Under the pieces are notes generated by a model. The model was given only the letters and a program-made list of their open reading frames with translations, was not told the origin of the DNA and did no database searches. From assembly GCA_963693085.1 (NCBI GenBank), contig OY856409.1, positions 659,600,591-659,664,590 of the forward strand: a DNA stretch of 64,000 nucleotides. The letters are read 5' to 3'. The translations under genes were made by a program, and so were the position numbers. Below are positions 1 to 10,802 of the stretch, in pieces. Each line of letters starts with the position of its first letter. The stretch's first letter is position 1. Source of the DNA: Alisma plantago-aquatica (lineage: Eukaryota > Streptophyta > Magnoliopsida > Alismatales > Alismataceae).

Positions 1-2
1 AA

Positions 3-689
3 CCCACATCTGAGAGAAAGGAGAAACAAAAACAATTCCTCACCCTTACCCAAGGAACTAACACAATGGCTGAATACAGCCGACAGTTCCACCTGCGGGA
101 GAGGCACGTCACCAACCTTACCGAAGAACAAAAATTGGACCGCTACATTGATGTGCTTTTCCTTACCCTAAAAGCTTTTGTATCCTCATCCAAACCACCA
201 ATTTTCAAGATGCCTATGACCATGCCTTGTCCATGGAGAGAACCCTGGGGATGGGACACGGGAAACCTTTACCTACCTTTGCCTATCTAGGCCTGACATA
301 AGTTGTACCTACAAAACCTGAACAGAAGGGAAAACCCCATATTGGTGGCAATAAGAACAGGAACCGACAGAAGAACCAGAGGAATCCTCCTGCCCAAGGC
401 CAGAACCAGAATTACAACCGTGGTCCTGCACAAAACCAGAATCATGGCCAAAACAGGGGTCCAGGCCAGAACGCCAATATTCCTCGTTGTCGTAACTGTG
501 GTTACTTCCACCCTGACCAGTGCAAGTATCTGTCCCCAGTTTGCCATTACTACAAACAGGAGGGTCACTTCAGAGACAGCTGACCCCACCCTCCTCCAGC
601 ATGGGCCAGGTAAGGTGAACATAGACAGGCTCGTGTCTTTGCTGTGAATGCAGATGAGGCGAAGGCCAATGAAAACAAACTCATGGAAG
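3..689 (+). pseudogene. gag: E1 gag, 3' part (capsid end and zinc knuckle), broken
   Basis: This is the C-terminal part of Gag, the particle protein that packages element RNA. From position 3 the frame reads the end of the retrotransposon gag domain (MAEYSRQF at 66-89 is a family signature). The frame changes between about 185 and 206, after which the same frame as pol is used. A Q/N/G-rich linker (about 330-480) precedes the zinc-finger region (about 488-583). In the CCHC knuckle the second Cys is Tyr (TAC 551-553) and the last Cys codon is TGA (581-583). Other stops are TAA 299-301 and TAA 611-613. The end matches the end of EB gag residue by residue (ARVF... to Gly), stopping at the intron-like segment. 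The start is outside the window. Confidence 0.85.
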
Positions 690-776
690 GTACCTTTTAA
701 ATTCAAGATTATTTCCAGAACTTTATATCATGATTATCTTGTACATAGCCCTTACACAAAATATATGTATACGTAG
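690..776 (+). other. Putative intron between gag and protease of E1
   Basis: An 87-nt AT-rich segment begins GTACCT after ATGGAAG and ends in ACGTAG before GTATGATG. Removing it joins G689 to GT777-778 as one Gly codon and fuses Gag (LMEG) directly to protease (MMQISDHF). It holds three in-frame stops (TAA 698-700, TGA 731-733, TAG 746-748), so unspliced RNA would end Gag three codons past the 5' site. A CCCTTAC block at 749-755 could serve as branch site. EB has an equivalent segment at the identical protein position (19696-19769). Splicing is inferred, not shown; a small insertion or decayed linker is the alternative. Confidence 0.55.
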
Positions 777-3700
777 GTATGATGCAAATCTCCGACCATT
801 TTGTTGTTACTCTTTTTGACTTCGGGTCGACAAACACTTTCATGTCTAAGAATCTTGCCTTTATGTTGAATCTTGAAACAAGGGACTTAAGGTACATACT
901 TGATGTAACTACCCCAAGTGGGAAGATGAAAGTCTCCTACTATATTGTCGAGAAAGTCCCTCTATCTTATGATGGACGTAGTTTTGAGTCAGATTTCATA
1001 ATCTTAGACATGGAAGACTTTGACCTTATTTTAGGGATGGATTGGCTCCATAAAAATCATGCCCTAATCGACTGTCGTGCCAAGAAAGTCATTATTTCCA
1101 AACCCAACCTCCCTATTCTTGAAATTCCTGGAAGGAAAGATCGAAATCAAAATGTTGTCATTTATCTGATTAAAGCCCAAAACTTGATAGCTAAAGGGTG
1201 CAAAGCATACCTAGCAACTATAACTGTAGTCAATCCTGATACGAGTGCCCTAGAAAACATTGATATAGTGCGAGAGTACCCGAGTGTCTTTCCTGAGGAG
1301 CTCCCTGGGCTACCACCAGATCGTGATGTCGAGTTTTCTATTGATTTAGCACCTGGTACCGCACCTATTTCTCGGGCACCCTATCGGATTGCTCCTGCTG
1401 AATTGACTGAGCTGAAAAAGCAGTTGCAGGAATTTCTTGACAAGGGTTTCATCCGCCCTAGTACCTCTCCTTGGGGAGCCCCCATTTTATTTGTCAAGAA
1501 AACGGATGGTTCCCTTCACATGTGTATTGACTATCGTATGATCAATCAAGCTACTGTGAAAAACAAGTATCCACTGCCCAGAATTGATGACCTTTTCGAT
1601 CAACTCCATTTTGCCCATGTCTTTTCAAAAATTGATCTTCGTTCTGGTTACCACCAACTCAAACTTAAGGATGAAGACATCCCTAAAACAGCCTTTCGAA
1701 CCTGATACGGGCATTATGAATTCCTTGTCATGCCTTTTGGGTTGACTAATGCCCCTGGTGTGTTTATGAACTTGATGAATAGTGTCTTCCAACCTTTCCT
1801 CGATGAGTTTGTAGTGGTTTTCATTGATGACATATTGATATATTCGACTGATACTGAATCACACCGCATTCACCTTCGCAAAGTTCTTGACATCCTCCAA
1901 TCTCAGAAATTCTATGCAAAACTGTCAAAATGTGAATTTTGGATTTCTGAAGTCATGTTCTTGGGCCACATAATTTCTGGTGGGAAAATTTCTATTGACC
2001 CCGCCAAAGTCTCGGTTGTTCTTGAGTGGCAAGCCCCAAAGAATGTTTCACAGATTCACAGTTTTCTAGGTCTTGCTGGCTATTATCGACGTTTTATCCA
2101 GAACTTTAGCAAGACTGCCTTGCCTCTCACTAAGCTCACCAGGAAAGGAGAACATTTTATCTAATCAAAGGAGTGTGAATCCAGTTTTCAAGAGCTAAAG
2201 ACAAAGCTGACAACTGCACCTATCTTGACTCTTCCCTCGGGAAATGATGGGTTCGTCATATTCACCGATGCATCAAGGTTCGGTCTGGGTTGTGTTCTCA
2301 TGCAAGAGAGAAAAGTAGTTGCTTATGCCTCTTGACAATTGAAGCCAAATGAGGTCAACTACCCAACCCATGACCTCAAGCTTTCTGCCATCATATATGC
2401 TTTGAAAATATGGCAACACTACTTGTATGGTGCCACCTTCGACATCCTCACCAACCACAAGAGTCTGAAATACATCTTGACACAGAAGGATCTCAATCTC
2501 AGATAGAGGTGTTGGCTCGAGTACCTTAAAGACTATGACTTCACCATTACCTACCACCTCGGTAAGGCAAATGTGGTGGCCGATGCACTCAGCAGGAAGC
2601 AGGCTAAATGTACTGCTGTCTTTACTACGAAATGGAAGCAGGCTAAATGTGTTGCTGTCTTTACTACGAAATGGAAGAACATGGAAGTCATGTCACTTTG
2701 GGCCCCAAGGCGTATGGGCAACGTTCTTAGATTGGCCAGTGTCCATGTAAAACCGGGCCTCCTGTCCGAAATCTTGTCAGCTCAAAAGAATAGCAAGATC
2801 CTTGATGAAATGACTAAGCTATTAGAGAAGCCCCAAACTCATCTGACAGTCGGTATGGATGGTGGAATCTGATACAAACAGCGCATATGGGTCCCAGAAG
2901 ATTCAGTCATGATAGAAATGGTGTTACGAGAAGCTCACGGGTCGAAATATACTGTGCATCCTGGATCGACAAAAATGTACAAGGATCTGCAAAGGCACTT
3001 CTGGTGGAGGAATATGAAGACCAACATTGCTACTTTCATCTCTAAGTGTCTGACCTGCCAGCAGATCAAGGCTGAACACCAATGTCCAGGAGGTCTTCTA
3101 CAACCACTACCTATCCCCGAGTGGAAATGGGAAAACATCACCATGGATTTCGTGGTGGGACTACCCAGGACCAGGAAAGGGAGTGACGCCATTTGGGTTG
3201 TAGTTGATCGTCTGACTAAATCAGCCCATTTTATTCCAATCAAAACAATGACCAAGGTTCCTGAGTTAGCAGAACTTTACGTTTGAGAGATAGTCAGGCT
3301 GCATGGAATTCATGTATCTATAGTATCAGATCATGATGCAAAGTTCACTTATCACTTGTGGCGACAAGTACAGGAAGAACTGGGAACTCAACTGAATTTC
3401 AGCACTGCTTATCACCCCCAAACTGACGGACAATCTGAGAGGACAATCCAAGTTCTAGAAGACTTGTTGAGATCATGCGTCCTTGATTGGGGTGGTTCAT
3501 GGGACCACTACCTTCCTCTCGTTGAGTTTGCCTACAACAATAACTACCAATCCAGTATCAGCATGCCTCCCTATGAAGCTCTGTATGGAAGACCGTATAG
3601 ATCTCTACTTAACTGGGATGAAGTAGGCGAAAGATGAATTCTGAAGTCGGAGGAACTACAACTCTATTCTGATAATGTCAACCTAATCTAGCAAAGGTTA

Positions 3701-4183
3701 AAAAGGGCGCAATATCGTCAGAAGTCTTATGCTGATGCAGACATGACTGACATTCAGTACTTAGTAGGTGATCATGTTTTCCTGAAGATTCGACCAATTC
3801 GAGCCATTGCAAAGAACAAAGGAAAACTCAGTCCTAGATATGTGGGTCCTTTTGAAATTCTGGATCGTATTGGGGAATGTGCTTACAGGTTGGCTCTACC
3901 TCCACAATATATCATGATGCACAATGTCTTTCATGTGTCGAACCTGAGGCAGTATGTCAAAGACCCTAGCCATGTCCTCAATCATGAACCAATTGAATTA
4001 AAGGACACACTTGTGTACCAAGAAACTCCAGTCAAGATACTTGATACTCGCACCAAGGAACTCATAAATAAGAGAATCGATATGGTTAAGGTGTTGTGGA
4101 AGCACCATGGGAGTGATGATCCTACTTGGGAGTTGAAGTCAGACATGGAGGAACATTTTCCTGACCTCTTCAAGGAAGTTTGA
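777..4183 (+). pseudogene. pol: E1 pol: protease-RT-RNase H-integrase-chromodomain, stops but no frameshift
   Basis: The polyprotein performs maturation, reverse transcription and chromatin-targeted integration. One frame runs from 779 to the TGA at 4181-4183. Protease: about 779-1110, active-site region LFDFGST. RT: about 1300-2150, with FIDD at 1820-1831. RNase H: about 2190-2590, FTDAS present, but the usual TDHKSL Asp is Asn (AAC 2453-2455). Integrase: about 2880-3620, with an HHCC finger and a complete D,D-35-E triad (codons 3146, 3329, 3437). Chromodomain: about 4030-4170, with VKVLWKHH and a TWE motif. Premature stops lie at 1703, 2162, 2333, 2504, 2870, 3284, 3635 and 3689. Against family sequence nearly all look like CGA or CAG turned into TGA or TAG. 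No frameshift is needed over 3.4 kb. Pol continues Gag after the putative intron. Confidence 0.93.
2597..2674 (+). repeat. 39-bp in-frame tandem duplication in the RNase H-integrase linker
   Basis: Two adjacent copies (2597-2635 and 2636-2674) differ at two bases and each encode 13 residues beginning KQAKC and ending TTKW. The frame is kept, so the duplication could have been tolerated while pol was active. Confidence 0.9.
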
Positions 4184-4184
4184 A

Positions 4185-4219
4185 TTTTGGGGACAAAATT
4201 CCTTATAAGGATGGGAGGA
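4185..4219 (+). promoter_or_regulatory. E1 terminal block and polypurine tract
   Basis: The block ATTTTGGGGACAAAATTCC is followed by the purine run AAGGATGGGAGGA (4207-4219) directly before the LTR's TGTGACA. The purine run primes plus-strand DNA synthesis. The same block, slightly changed, precedes the 3' LTRs of EB, E2 and E3. Confidence 0.85.
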
Positions 4220-6760
4220 TGTGACAATGTGAGTTTTCCTCTTTTCTATTAATTAATTTATTTTTCACCTTTATAATGATCATTCATAATCTCTTTTGAC
4301 TCCTTGATCAATATAGATACCCAAAAATCAAATTCCTTTGTATTCTATGAATTTCATGCACTTTTGGGCACCTTAATTAACTTAATACACCTATTTGATC
4401 AAATACTTGCATTTGACTAGTTAACTGTATCTTTTGGTCTCCAAACTTGTACACATTATTCTACGCTACATGTTGAAGATATGGTCCAAATTTGAGATCA
4501 TTTGGACCTTCCTATGATTTTATACGATTTTTCTAAGAATTTAACCTTTTCCTAGTTTTCTTTGCCTTTTTTCCCACCTTTTTCTTCCTTTTTCCTTGTT
4601 GGGCCCGGCCCATCCGTTGCTTGGGGCGCCGCTGGGTAAGGAGGATTGACCCAAAAGCCTTGGATCTTAATCCAATGGTGCTGGGGTCATCCCCTACCTT
4701 GCGCCTGGTAAGGCAAGTCCACGGTGGACAAGCCACCATGGCTCCCAACCCCAATCGATCAACCCTCACCTGTTGTGCCCGGTGACTCAACCAACGAGTC
4801 TGCACCTCTCTCTCAAACCTTCTGCACAGTTTGGTGTTGCGAAAACATTGCTTGGAGGCCAAGGGAACAAGCTGACCCATGGGGTGCGCCGCCCCCTCTA
4901 GTAGCCCTAACCCTAGCACTAAAACACTATATAAAACCCCCCTTTGAGGTCGGCCCGCCACCACGAAGATGAGAGACACTCTATCTCCTCGTGCCGAGCC
5001 CTCCCTCTCTCGCTCCTTTCTTCTCCAGACACCGCACCGCCACGGAGGACCCCTGCTCGTGGGTGGGTGCTAGTGTTGGGGTGAGCAGCAGCTGCCCTTG
5101 GATTTGAGTCCACGCTGGTCCTCATCATCGATCGACGGTCACAGATCTCGCGCGAGCCCTATCCTGCTCGTTCTCCGTGAAGCACGTACCTGGGATCACG
5201 GCTCCTCCCTACCACTAATCATCCTTGTGAGACCATGGTAGACCAGCGATCAACGGCCCCATATTTTCGGTATTTCCGCCCTCTCTGCCCTAAATTCCAG
5301 AAAATAGCCAAATCTTGCAAAAACGATATCTTGAGATCCCTAGCTCTGAATATATTGAAATTATAGTCCATTTTTATCAGAAAAATTAGCCCGATTTAAT
5401 AAAAATAGTTTCAGAACCTGTTTCATATCTCTGTTCTCGATTTTGATGCAAATACTTGTGAATAACCCTCTTGATCATAAAATGAACAACTTTCTTGAAT
5501 CTATGATCCTAATCTAGTTCATGATCAAACATGCAATCGTACTCTGATGTTTAGTCTCAAATCTACTATTATGATCTAGAAACTTGATTAATGCCTCGGA
5601 TTTTGATGATGTAATTAGGGTTAGTTAATATGATTCCTAAAAAGCACCCAAGTGGATCATTCATTATGGATACATGCTTGATACTTAATTAAATGTTGGA
5701 AATATTGATATAATGGATGATCTACCCTAGGGTTGTAATAGGAATGTAAAACCCTAATCTTGCATACATGGTTCTTGCATAATATGATCTTGACCCTCAA
5801 ATATACGTCTTGTTTAATCTAGGATCTACTTGAGACCTTGACCTTTCACTCTTAGACCTTTACTCGATTTAGCATCCAAAAAGGTACGCTATTATACTAC
5901 TCCTCCTTGGTTGTATGATGATACTTTTAGGTATCTCTTGAAATATGCTTGGCTAGTTATTTGGATGAAATATTGTTCCCTATGAATAGTCTTCTATTTT
6001 TCTTCTATATTATATTTTGAGAAACATGAAACCCTAAATCACAATACCCATTATGACTGCCTGTATATTGATGTTGATAATGATGTTGGAAAAGTTGATA
6101 ATGTTGATATTGAATATAGGAAAAACTCCCTTATTGGAAGGTGGGATTTTGCACTCCTATCTCCTATGGTGAGAAGGAGCTTGGTGACCTCCCCATCACG
6201 TTGGGGTAGTAGAGTCACCTAAACTAATATAAGCATGCTTCTTGAATTACAGCATAATGGGAAATTCGTAATAAAATTTGTGTTGAATAATATTTTGGTT
6301 TCTGGAAAATCGTTCGATAATGTTTTGAAACATAAGTCCTGCCAAGCATACTAGTTTTTCCTTATAAACTGCTTTATTTGTTTTTATATAGTGTACCGTG
6401 CAATTGCATTGACATTGTGTCTTGATTTTCTTGATTTTAGGTAATGCAAGGAACTAGATTCATCTACTCAATTTATCTACTGCAATAAAGACTGCTACAT
6501 CACTTATGGACTCTACATGGGAGCTAATTCTAAAAGGGATGTAGTTGTAGGCTAGTTATCATCTTTTTCTCTTTCCTGTTGCCTATGGGACTTATGTACT
6601 AAACGTTTTGGTTCATTTTAATAAAGAAGGATGTTATTTCATTTTTGCATATTATCTGTGTGTGATTTTTGGGCCACTCAGGGATGGGCGCTCTCATCCC
6701 TCTAACACTGCCCCTTTTGGACAGTGGGATTGGGATTAGGGTAAGAACGGATCTGTGACA
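4220..6760 (+). repeat. E1 3' LTR (about 2.54 kb)
   Basis: The LTR begins TGTGACAATGTGAG right after the polypurine tract and ends ATCTGTGACA at 6760, where the older pol relic resumes. It has a TATA box and a GC-richer transcribed part (about 4570-5280). Its 3' part shares recognisable blocks with the E3 LTR: the GAGAAGGAGC/GTGACCT stretch near 6170-6230 (58017 in E3), and the last 100 bases with GGGCCACTCAGGGA and CAGTGGGATTGGGATT. ORFs across this segment are not gene-like. Confidence 0.85.
4928..4936 (+). promoter_or_regulatory. TATA box of the E1 LTR
   Basis: TATATAAAA lies about 710 bases into the LTR at the edge of a GC-rich segment, the usual place for the RNA polymerase II promoter in these long LTRs. 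Confidence 0.6.
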
Positions 6761-8080
6761 CTATCATAGATGAGGTTGAGAAGGTGGTGTATATGCTAGA
6801 GTTACCTCAATGGTTGCACATGTTGCAGAATGTGTTCCACATTTTGATTTTGAAAAAGTCACCTAGATACAAAACAAATGACACAACCATTGAAGGTGAA
6901 TTTGAATGATCTCATCTCTAATGTTAAGGGCCCAATTTTAGTCTTACATAGAATGTGCAAATGTTTAGGAAGAAGGACATATTTTTCATGAAGTTTTGTG
7001 TTACCATTGTGGTGTAAAGGAAGTCACGTGGGAGATAGAGTATGAGATGCGTAAGAAGTACTCGTATTTGTTTGTATAGGATTTTATGATATCCTGGTTA
7101 GGGTTTTATGTTTGTAAGGCCCCTAACCTCGATTAATTCATAAACTTACTTATTTTTCTTAAATGAATGCTTAGTTTTCTAATTAAATATTATTTTATGT
7201 TTTAATATCTAAAGCTATGTTCAAATTTGAGTCAATTAGGACTTTTTAGGTCTAGTTTTGCAATTTTATGTACATCTACGGGATGTATTTTTCCCATTTT
7301 AGGGGTGTAGATACAAATTTAATGCATGTATAACTTGTGTTAAGAGAAAAAACAAGTTATATAAAATTTATATGCAAACAACCATCATATACCTATGGTG
7401 TTTCAAGTTGGAGACTGTGTATCTTAAAGTCTCCCTTTAGAAAGGTGTTCTAAGGTTTCAGAAGAAGGGTAAGCTGGCTCATAGGTTTATGGAAACTTAC
7501 CTTATCATAGCTGAAGTTGAGAAGGTGGCGTATAGGCTAGAGTTACCTCAATGGTTGCACATATTGTACAATGTGTTCCACATTTTGATGTTGAAAAAGT
7601 CACCCTGATACAAAATAGACGACACAGCCATTGCAGGTGAATTTGAATGATCTTATCCCTAATGTTGAGGGACCAATTTTAATCTTAGATAGATGTGTAC
7701 AAATGTTGAGGAAGAAGGACATATGTTTTGTGGTACCATTGTGGTGGAGAGGAAGTCACGTGGGAGTTAGAGTATGAGATGCGTAAGAAGTACCCGTCTT
7801 TATTTGTATAGGATTTTATGATATCCGGGTTAGAGGTTTATGTTTTTAAGGCCCCTAACCTGGCTTAATTCATTAACATTCTTATTTGTCTTAAATAGAT
7901 TCTTAGTTATCTAATTAATTATTAGTTTATATTTTAATATATAAAGTTATGTTTCAAATTTGAGCCAATTAGGACTTTTTAGGTCTAATTTTGCAATTTT
8001 ATGTACATCTATGGGTTGTATTTTTTCCATTTTGGGGGTATAGCTGCAAATTTAATGTATGTATATTTTCTTACATGGTG
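6761..8080 (+). pseudogene. Older gypsy relic E0: tandemly duplicated integrase/chromodomain end plus LTR start
   Basis: Two related copies lie about 740 bases apart: copy A 6761-about 7345 and copy B about 7502-8075. Each reads, through stops and shifts, as the end of a gypsy integrase (VAYRLELP-like, then NVFHIL), then a chromodomain-like tail (EVTWE-like), then an LTR start (TGTAAGGCCCC at 7113; TGTTTTTAAGGCC at 7841). Before copy B, 7405-7500 holds the preceding integrase piece (VGD.VYLKVSP-like), so the unit spans pol and LTR. E1 inserted into copy A at 6760/6761. The copies are too decayed to encode protein. Confidence 0.7.
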
Positions 8081-10161
8081 TATTTCATTAAAAAAAACAA
8101 TGTATTTATAATCTTTATAATTATTTTATTGGGATATTTTTTAACTTTGTTGCATGTGGTACCAGTCACTTATATTAGTTACTTATTGTGGTGATAAGCT
8201 TTTATTTAAGCAACTGAAAAAGATTTTTCTAGAACTCAAATTTCAATGGTTTGTAGACTGACGAGATTTTGTTCCCATTGTACATGCTGGCCAATGAAGA
8301 TATGCATGTTGACCAGGAATAACAAAGCATGTTGGTTGGTGAAGACCAATTGCTAATAACTGATGAAAATGAGATCCTCATAATAGATGGAAGTTGGAGT
8401 TAGGAAAATTGATAAAGATTTGTTGTTACTGCCAACCAATAAGATCTAAAATAAATGATAGAAAAGGGGAAATGACAGTAGTTGCATTTAGCTTTGCCTG
8501 ATAAAAGTTGCGTTGATTTGGCTGGACTGATGAGGAGTGTAGTAGTTAGTTAATATCCCATTAGATTAATAGGATGATGAAGTTCTAGCTTAACCAACTG
8601 ATGAAGATGGAAGAGAAAACTAAGTTTGCCTTTTACTTTTGCCTTGTACTAAGGATGATGGGGATGTTACAAGGGATAACCCACCCATTTTGACGTTTCG
8701 AGCTCTTATTCGTAGATCTTGGACTTTCGGGTTATACACCTCTGATGTCATCACATGTCTTCTATTATCTCACTTCTATGCTATGTCTCAAATTTATGTA
8801 ACACAAGCTCATTGTGGTTGCATGAGCTTAATGAATATATAACTAGAATGTTTAAAAAAAAATGAATGCATAGAACTGGTGAAACCAAATTTATGATATA
8901 GGATCTGGATTGATAACTTATGAAGTAAATGGATTAGCAACCAATGAACTCTCTAGGTTGAGAGTTTGATGAGAATTCTAGACACACCAACTGATAGAAA
9001 ATATGATTCCTTTGACCCATGAAAATACTATTTTAGATCCTATTACTTCATCTTTACCTATAAATGTCACTTCTCACTCCCACTAAAAACTTTTTTCAAA
9101 CCCCTTGTTACTTCTAGAGGCTGACGAGGAGCCATAGGAGGTCAGCAAAAAGTTTGTTGTTTGTGGAAGCATCCCTTGGATCAAGCTTCCGTAACACAGA
9201 TCTATGCCTTCTAGTCTAATTTCTTACTCTCTACATGTTAGATCTTCTTCCATAACCCTTTATCTTGATTTTCCCCTTATCTCTTCTATCGTTGTCAAAA
9301 TTTATGGTGCTACAAATTGCAAACTTTTGCATATATTTAAATATTTCTTTTTTCTTCTTTCTTTGCTCTAGTTACACCCTATTCTTGGAGAAAAGAGCAT
9401 TCTTGGAGCCTTAGGAGAATGAAAGTTTGGACCTTTACTGCTCTTTCCTGTGGTTTCTTTCTTGGATTTTATTTTCTTCACTTCATAAGGTGAGTGATAT
9501 AACTTTTGTTACATGTCTTTCATGCTTTTGACATGCATAATGTTAATCTTTCTCAAAAAGCCCCTAATATGTGAGAAGCTGATCTTCTGATGAGTGTTTG
9601 GTATCAGCAAGATAGAGATAAAACTTGATATATTTCTGAATCCCTATATGAGTTAGTCTCTTCTATGAATTTTTGTGCTCTCTTAATTCATGCATGGACT
9701 AAAATTCATAATACATGTGTAAATGTCATAAAAATACCATTATTGTACCAGAAGTTAAGAAATATAACTATATGCATTTCCTTACTACTTGTAGGATGTA
9801 CTAAAAGGAGATAAGGATTTTTCTATCCTTTATGCTACAGAGTTTTTGGTTGGACAAATTCTAATATCAAAAGTAGCTCATCTAAGCTAGGTTCTAGTTT
9901 TTCTATAACAAAATGTTGAAAATATCATAACTTTTGAATCTCTATAGTTTAAAGCTGAAATTTAGATGGTGACATGTTAATCTTTTATGATTATTTCTAA
10001 ATAATTTCATATGCCAATATGGTTCTTGTGAGAAGTAACCACTGTTATGGTCTTAGTGATAATTGGGCTTTCATGTGCCCTAATTTGAGGTTTGGTCCTC
10101 TTTATGGCCAAGGATGGTTAGGTATGACATTATTGAGAACATGGGACCTTTTTATGTTATA

Positions 10162-10317
10162 AGGAGAGACATTAGTCTCCCCCCTCCCTCAAACTCTTGG
10201 CGGAGGCTGGACACTCGGGAGGGTGGTAAATCCAAGGTGGCTTTTAGGAATCGAACTTGGACCCCTTCATGAGAGGACATCGTGCTTGACCACTTGGACC
10301 TCTCCCTGCTAGCTTTA
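10162..10317 (-). mobile_element. tRNA-derived SINE
   Basis: On the minus strand the insert starts near AGGGAGAGGTCCAAG and contains an A-box-like TGGTCAAGCACG followed by a B-box AGTTCGATTCC, the spacing and order of an internal RNA polymerase III promoter in a tRNA-like head. A non-tRNA body of about 80 bases follows, ending in a purine-rich stretch. It is flanked by a 9-bp direct repeat TATGTTATA (10153-10161 and 10318-10326), as expected for LINE-assisted insertion. Family not identified. Confidence 0.75.
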
Positions 10318-10699
10318 TATGTTATATATCTTCTAAAGTTGCAATACATGATTTATTTCATAAATATATCAATGTTCTTTGTATATTAGTTAATTTATGT
10401 AGTTCAAAAGTATATAACTGGCTTAATTAATTAAGTATAACCATATATATCATGTGACTATAGAACTACATAAGTTTTAGAACTTGCTAGATAGTAAAGT
10501 AAGTAATCTTATATTAGTTTTAATTTTGAGAAGGATCTTAGAGACATATACAATTGAGTATATATGGATGTAGAGAGGGCTTATCTCTGTTAACTTGCAT
10601 TCAAGGTTACATAGAAGGGATGAGGCCATGTCTTGGGTTTTATATGATAGAGAGTTGTTGTGCTCGTAACTCAAATTTGAGGATTTATACACTAGTTTT

Positions 10700-10802
10700 T
10701 TGGTGTTGTGGACTATGTTCTAAGGAGAGACCATGATTTTAGTGGAATGGTTCAGTGTTGTGGACTATGTTCCAAGGACAGACTAGGCTTTTAGTGGGAT
10801 GG
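10700..10802 (+). repeat. Imperfect tandem duplication, about 51-bp unit
   Basis: The stretch GTTGTGGACTATGTTC, then AAGGA.AGAC, then TTTTAGTGG.ATGG occurs twice in a row with a few substitutions. Confidence 0.75.

Larger units (their letters stand above)
1..6760 (+). mobile_element. Ty3/gypsy chromovirus E1 (Tekay/Del-like), 5' end outside window
   Basis: This is the 3' portion of an autonomous-type LTR retrotransposon. Seen in order: end of gag, an intron-like spacer, protease, reverse transcriptase, RNase H, integrase, chromodomain, polypurine tract, and a 3' LTR starting TGTGACA and ending TGTGACA. Integrase C-terminal to RT marks Ty3/gypsy; the C-terminal chromodomain marks the chromovirus branch. 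The 5' LTR and gag start lie left of the window. The element sits inside an older gypsy pol relic that resumes at 6761; CTATC (6761-6765) is the expected right-hand copy of its target duplication, but the left copy is not in the window. Gag-Pol is broken by stops, so the copy is dead. The Tekay/Del assignment is inferred from motifs. Confidence 0.92.

Noticed and set aside
4533..4979. 148-codon minus-strand ORF
   Set aside because: It lies antisense in the GC-rich promoter/leader part of the E1 LTR and has low-complexity Lys/Arg ends with no family features.
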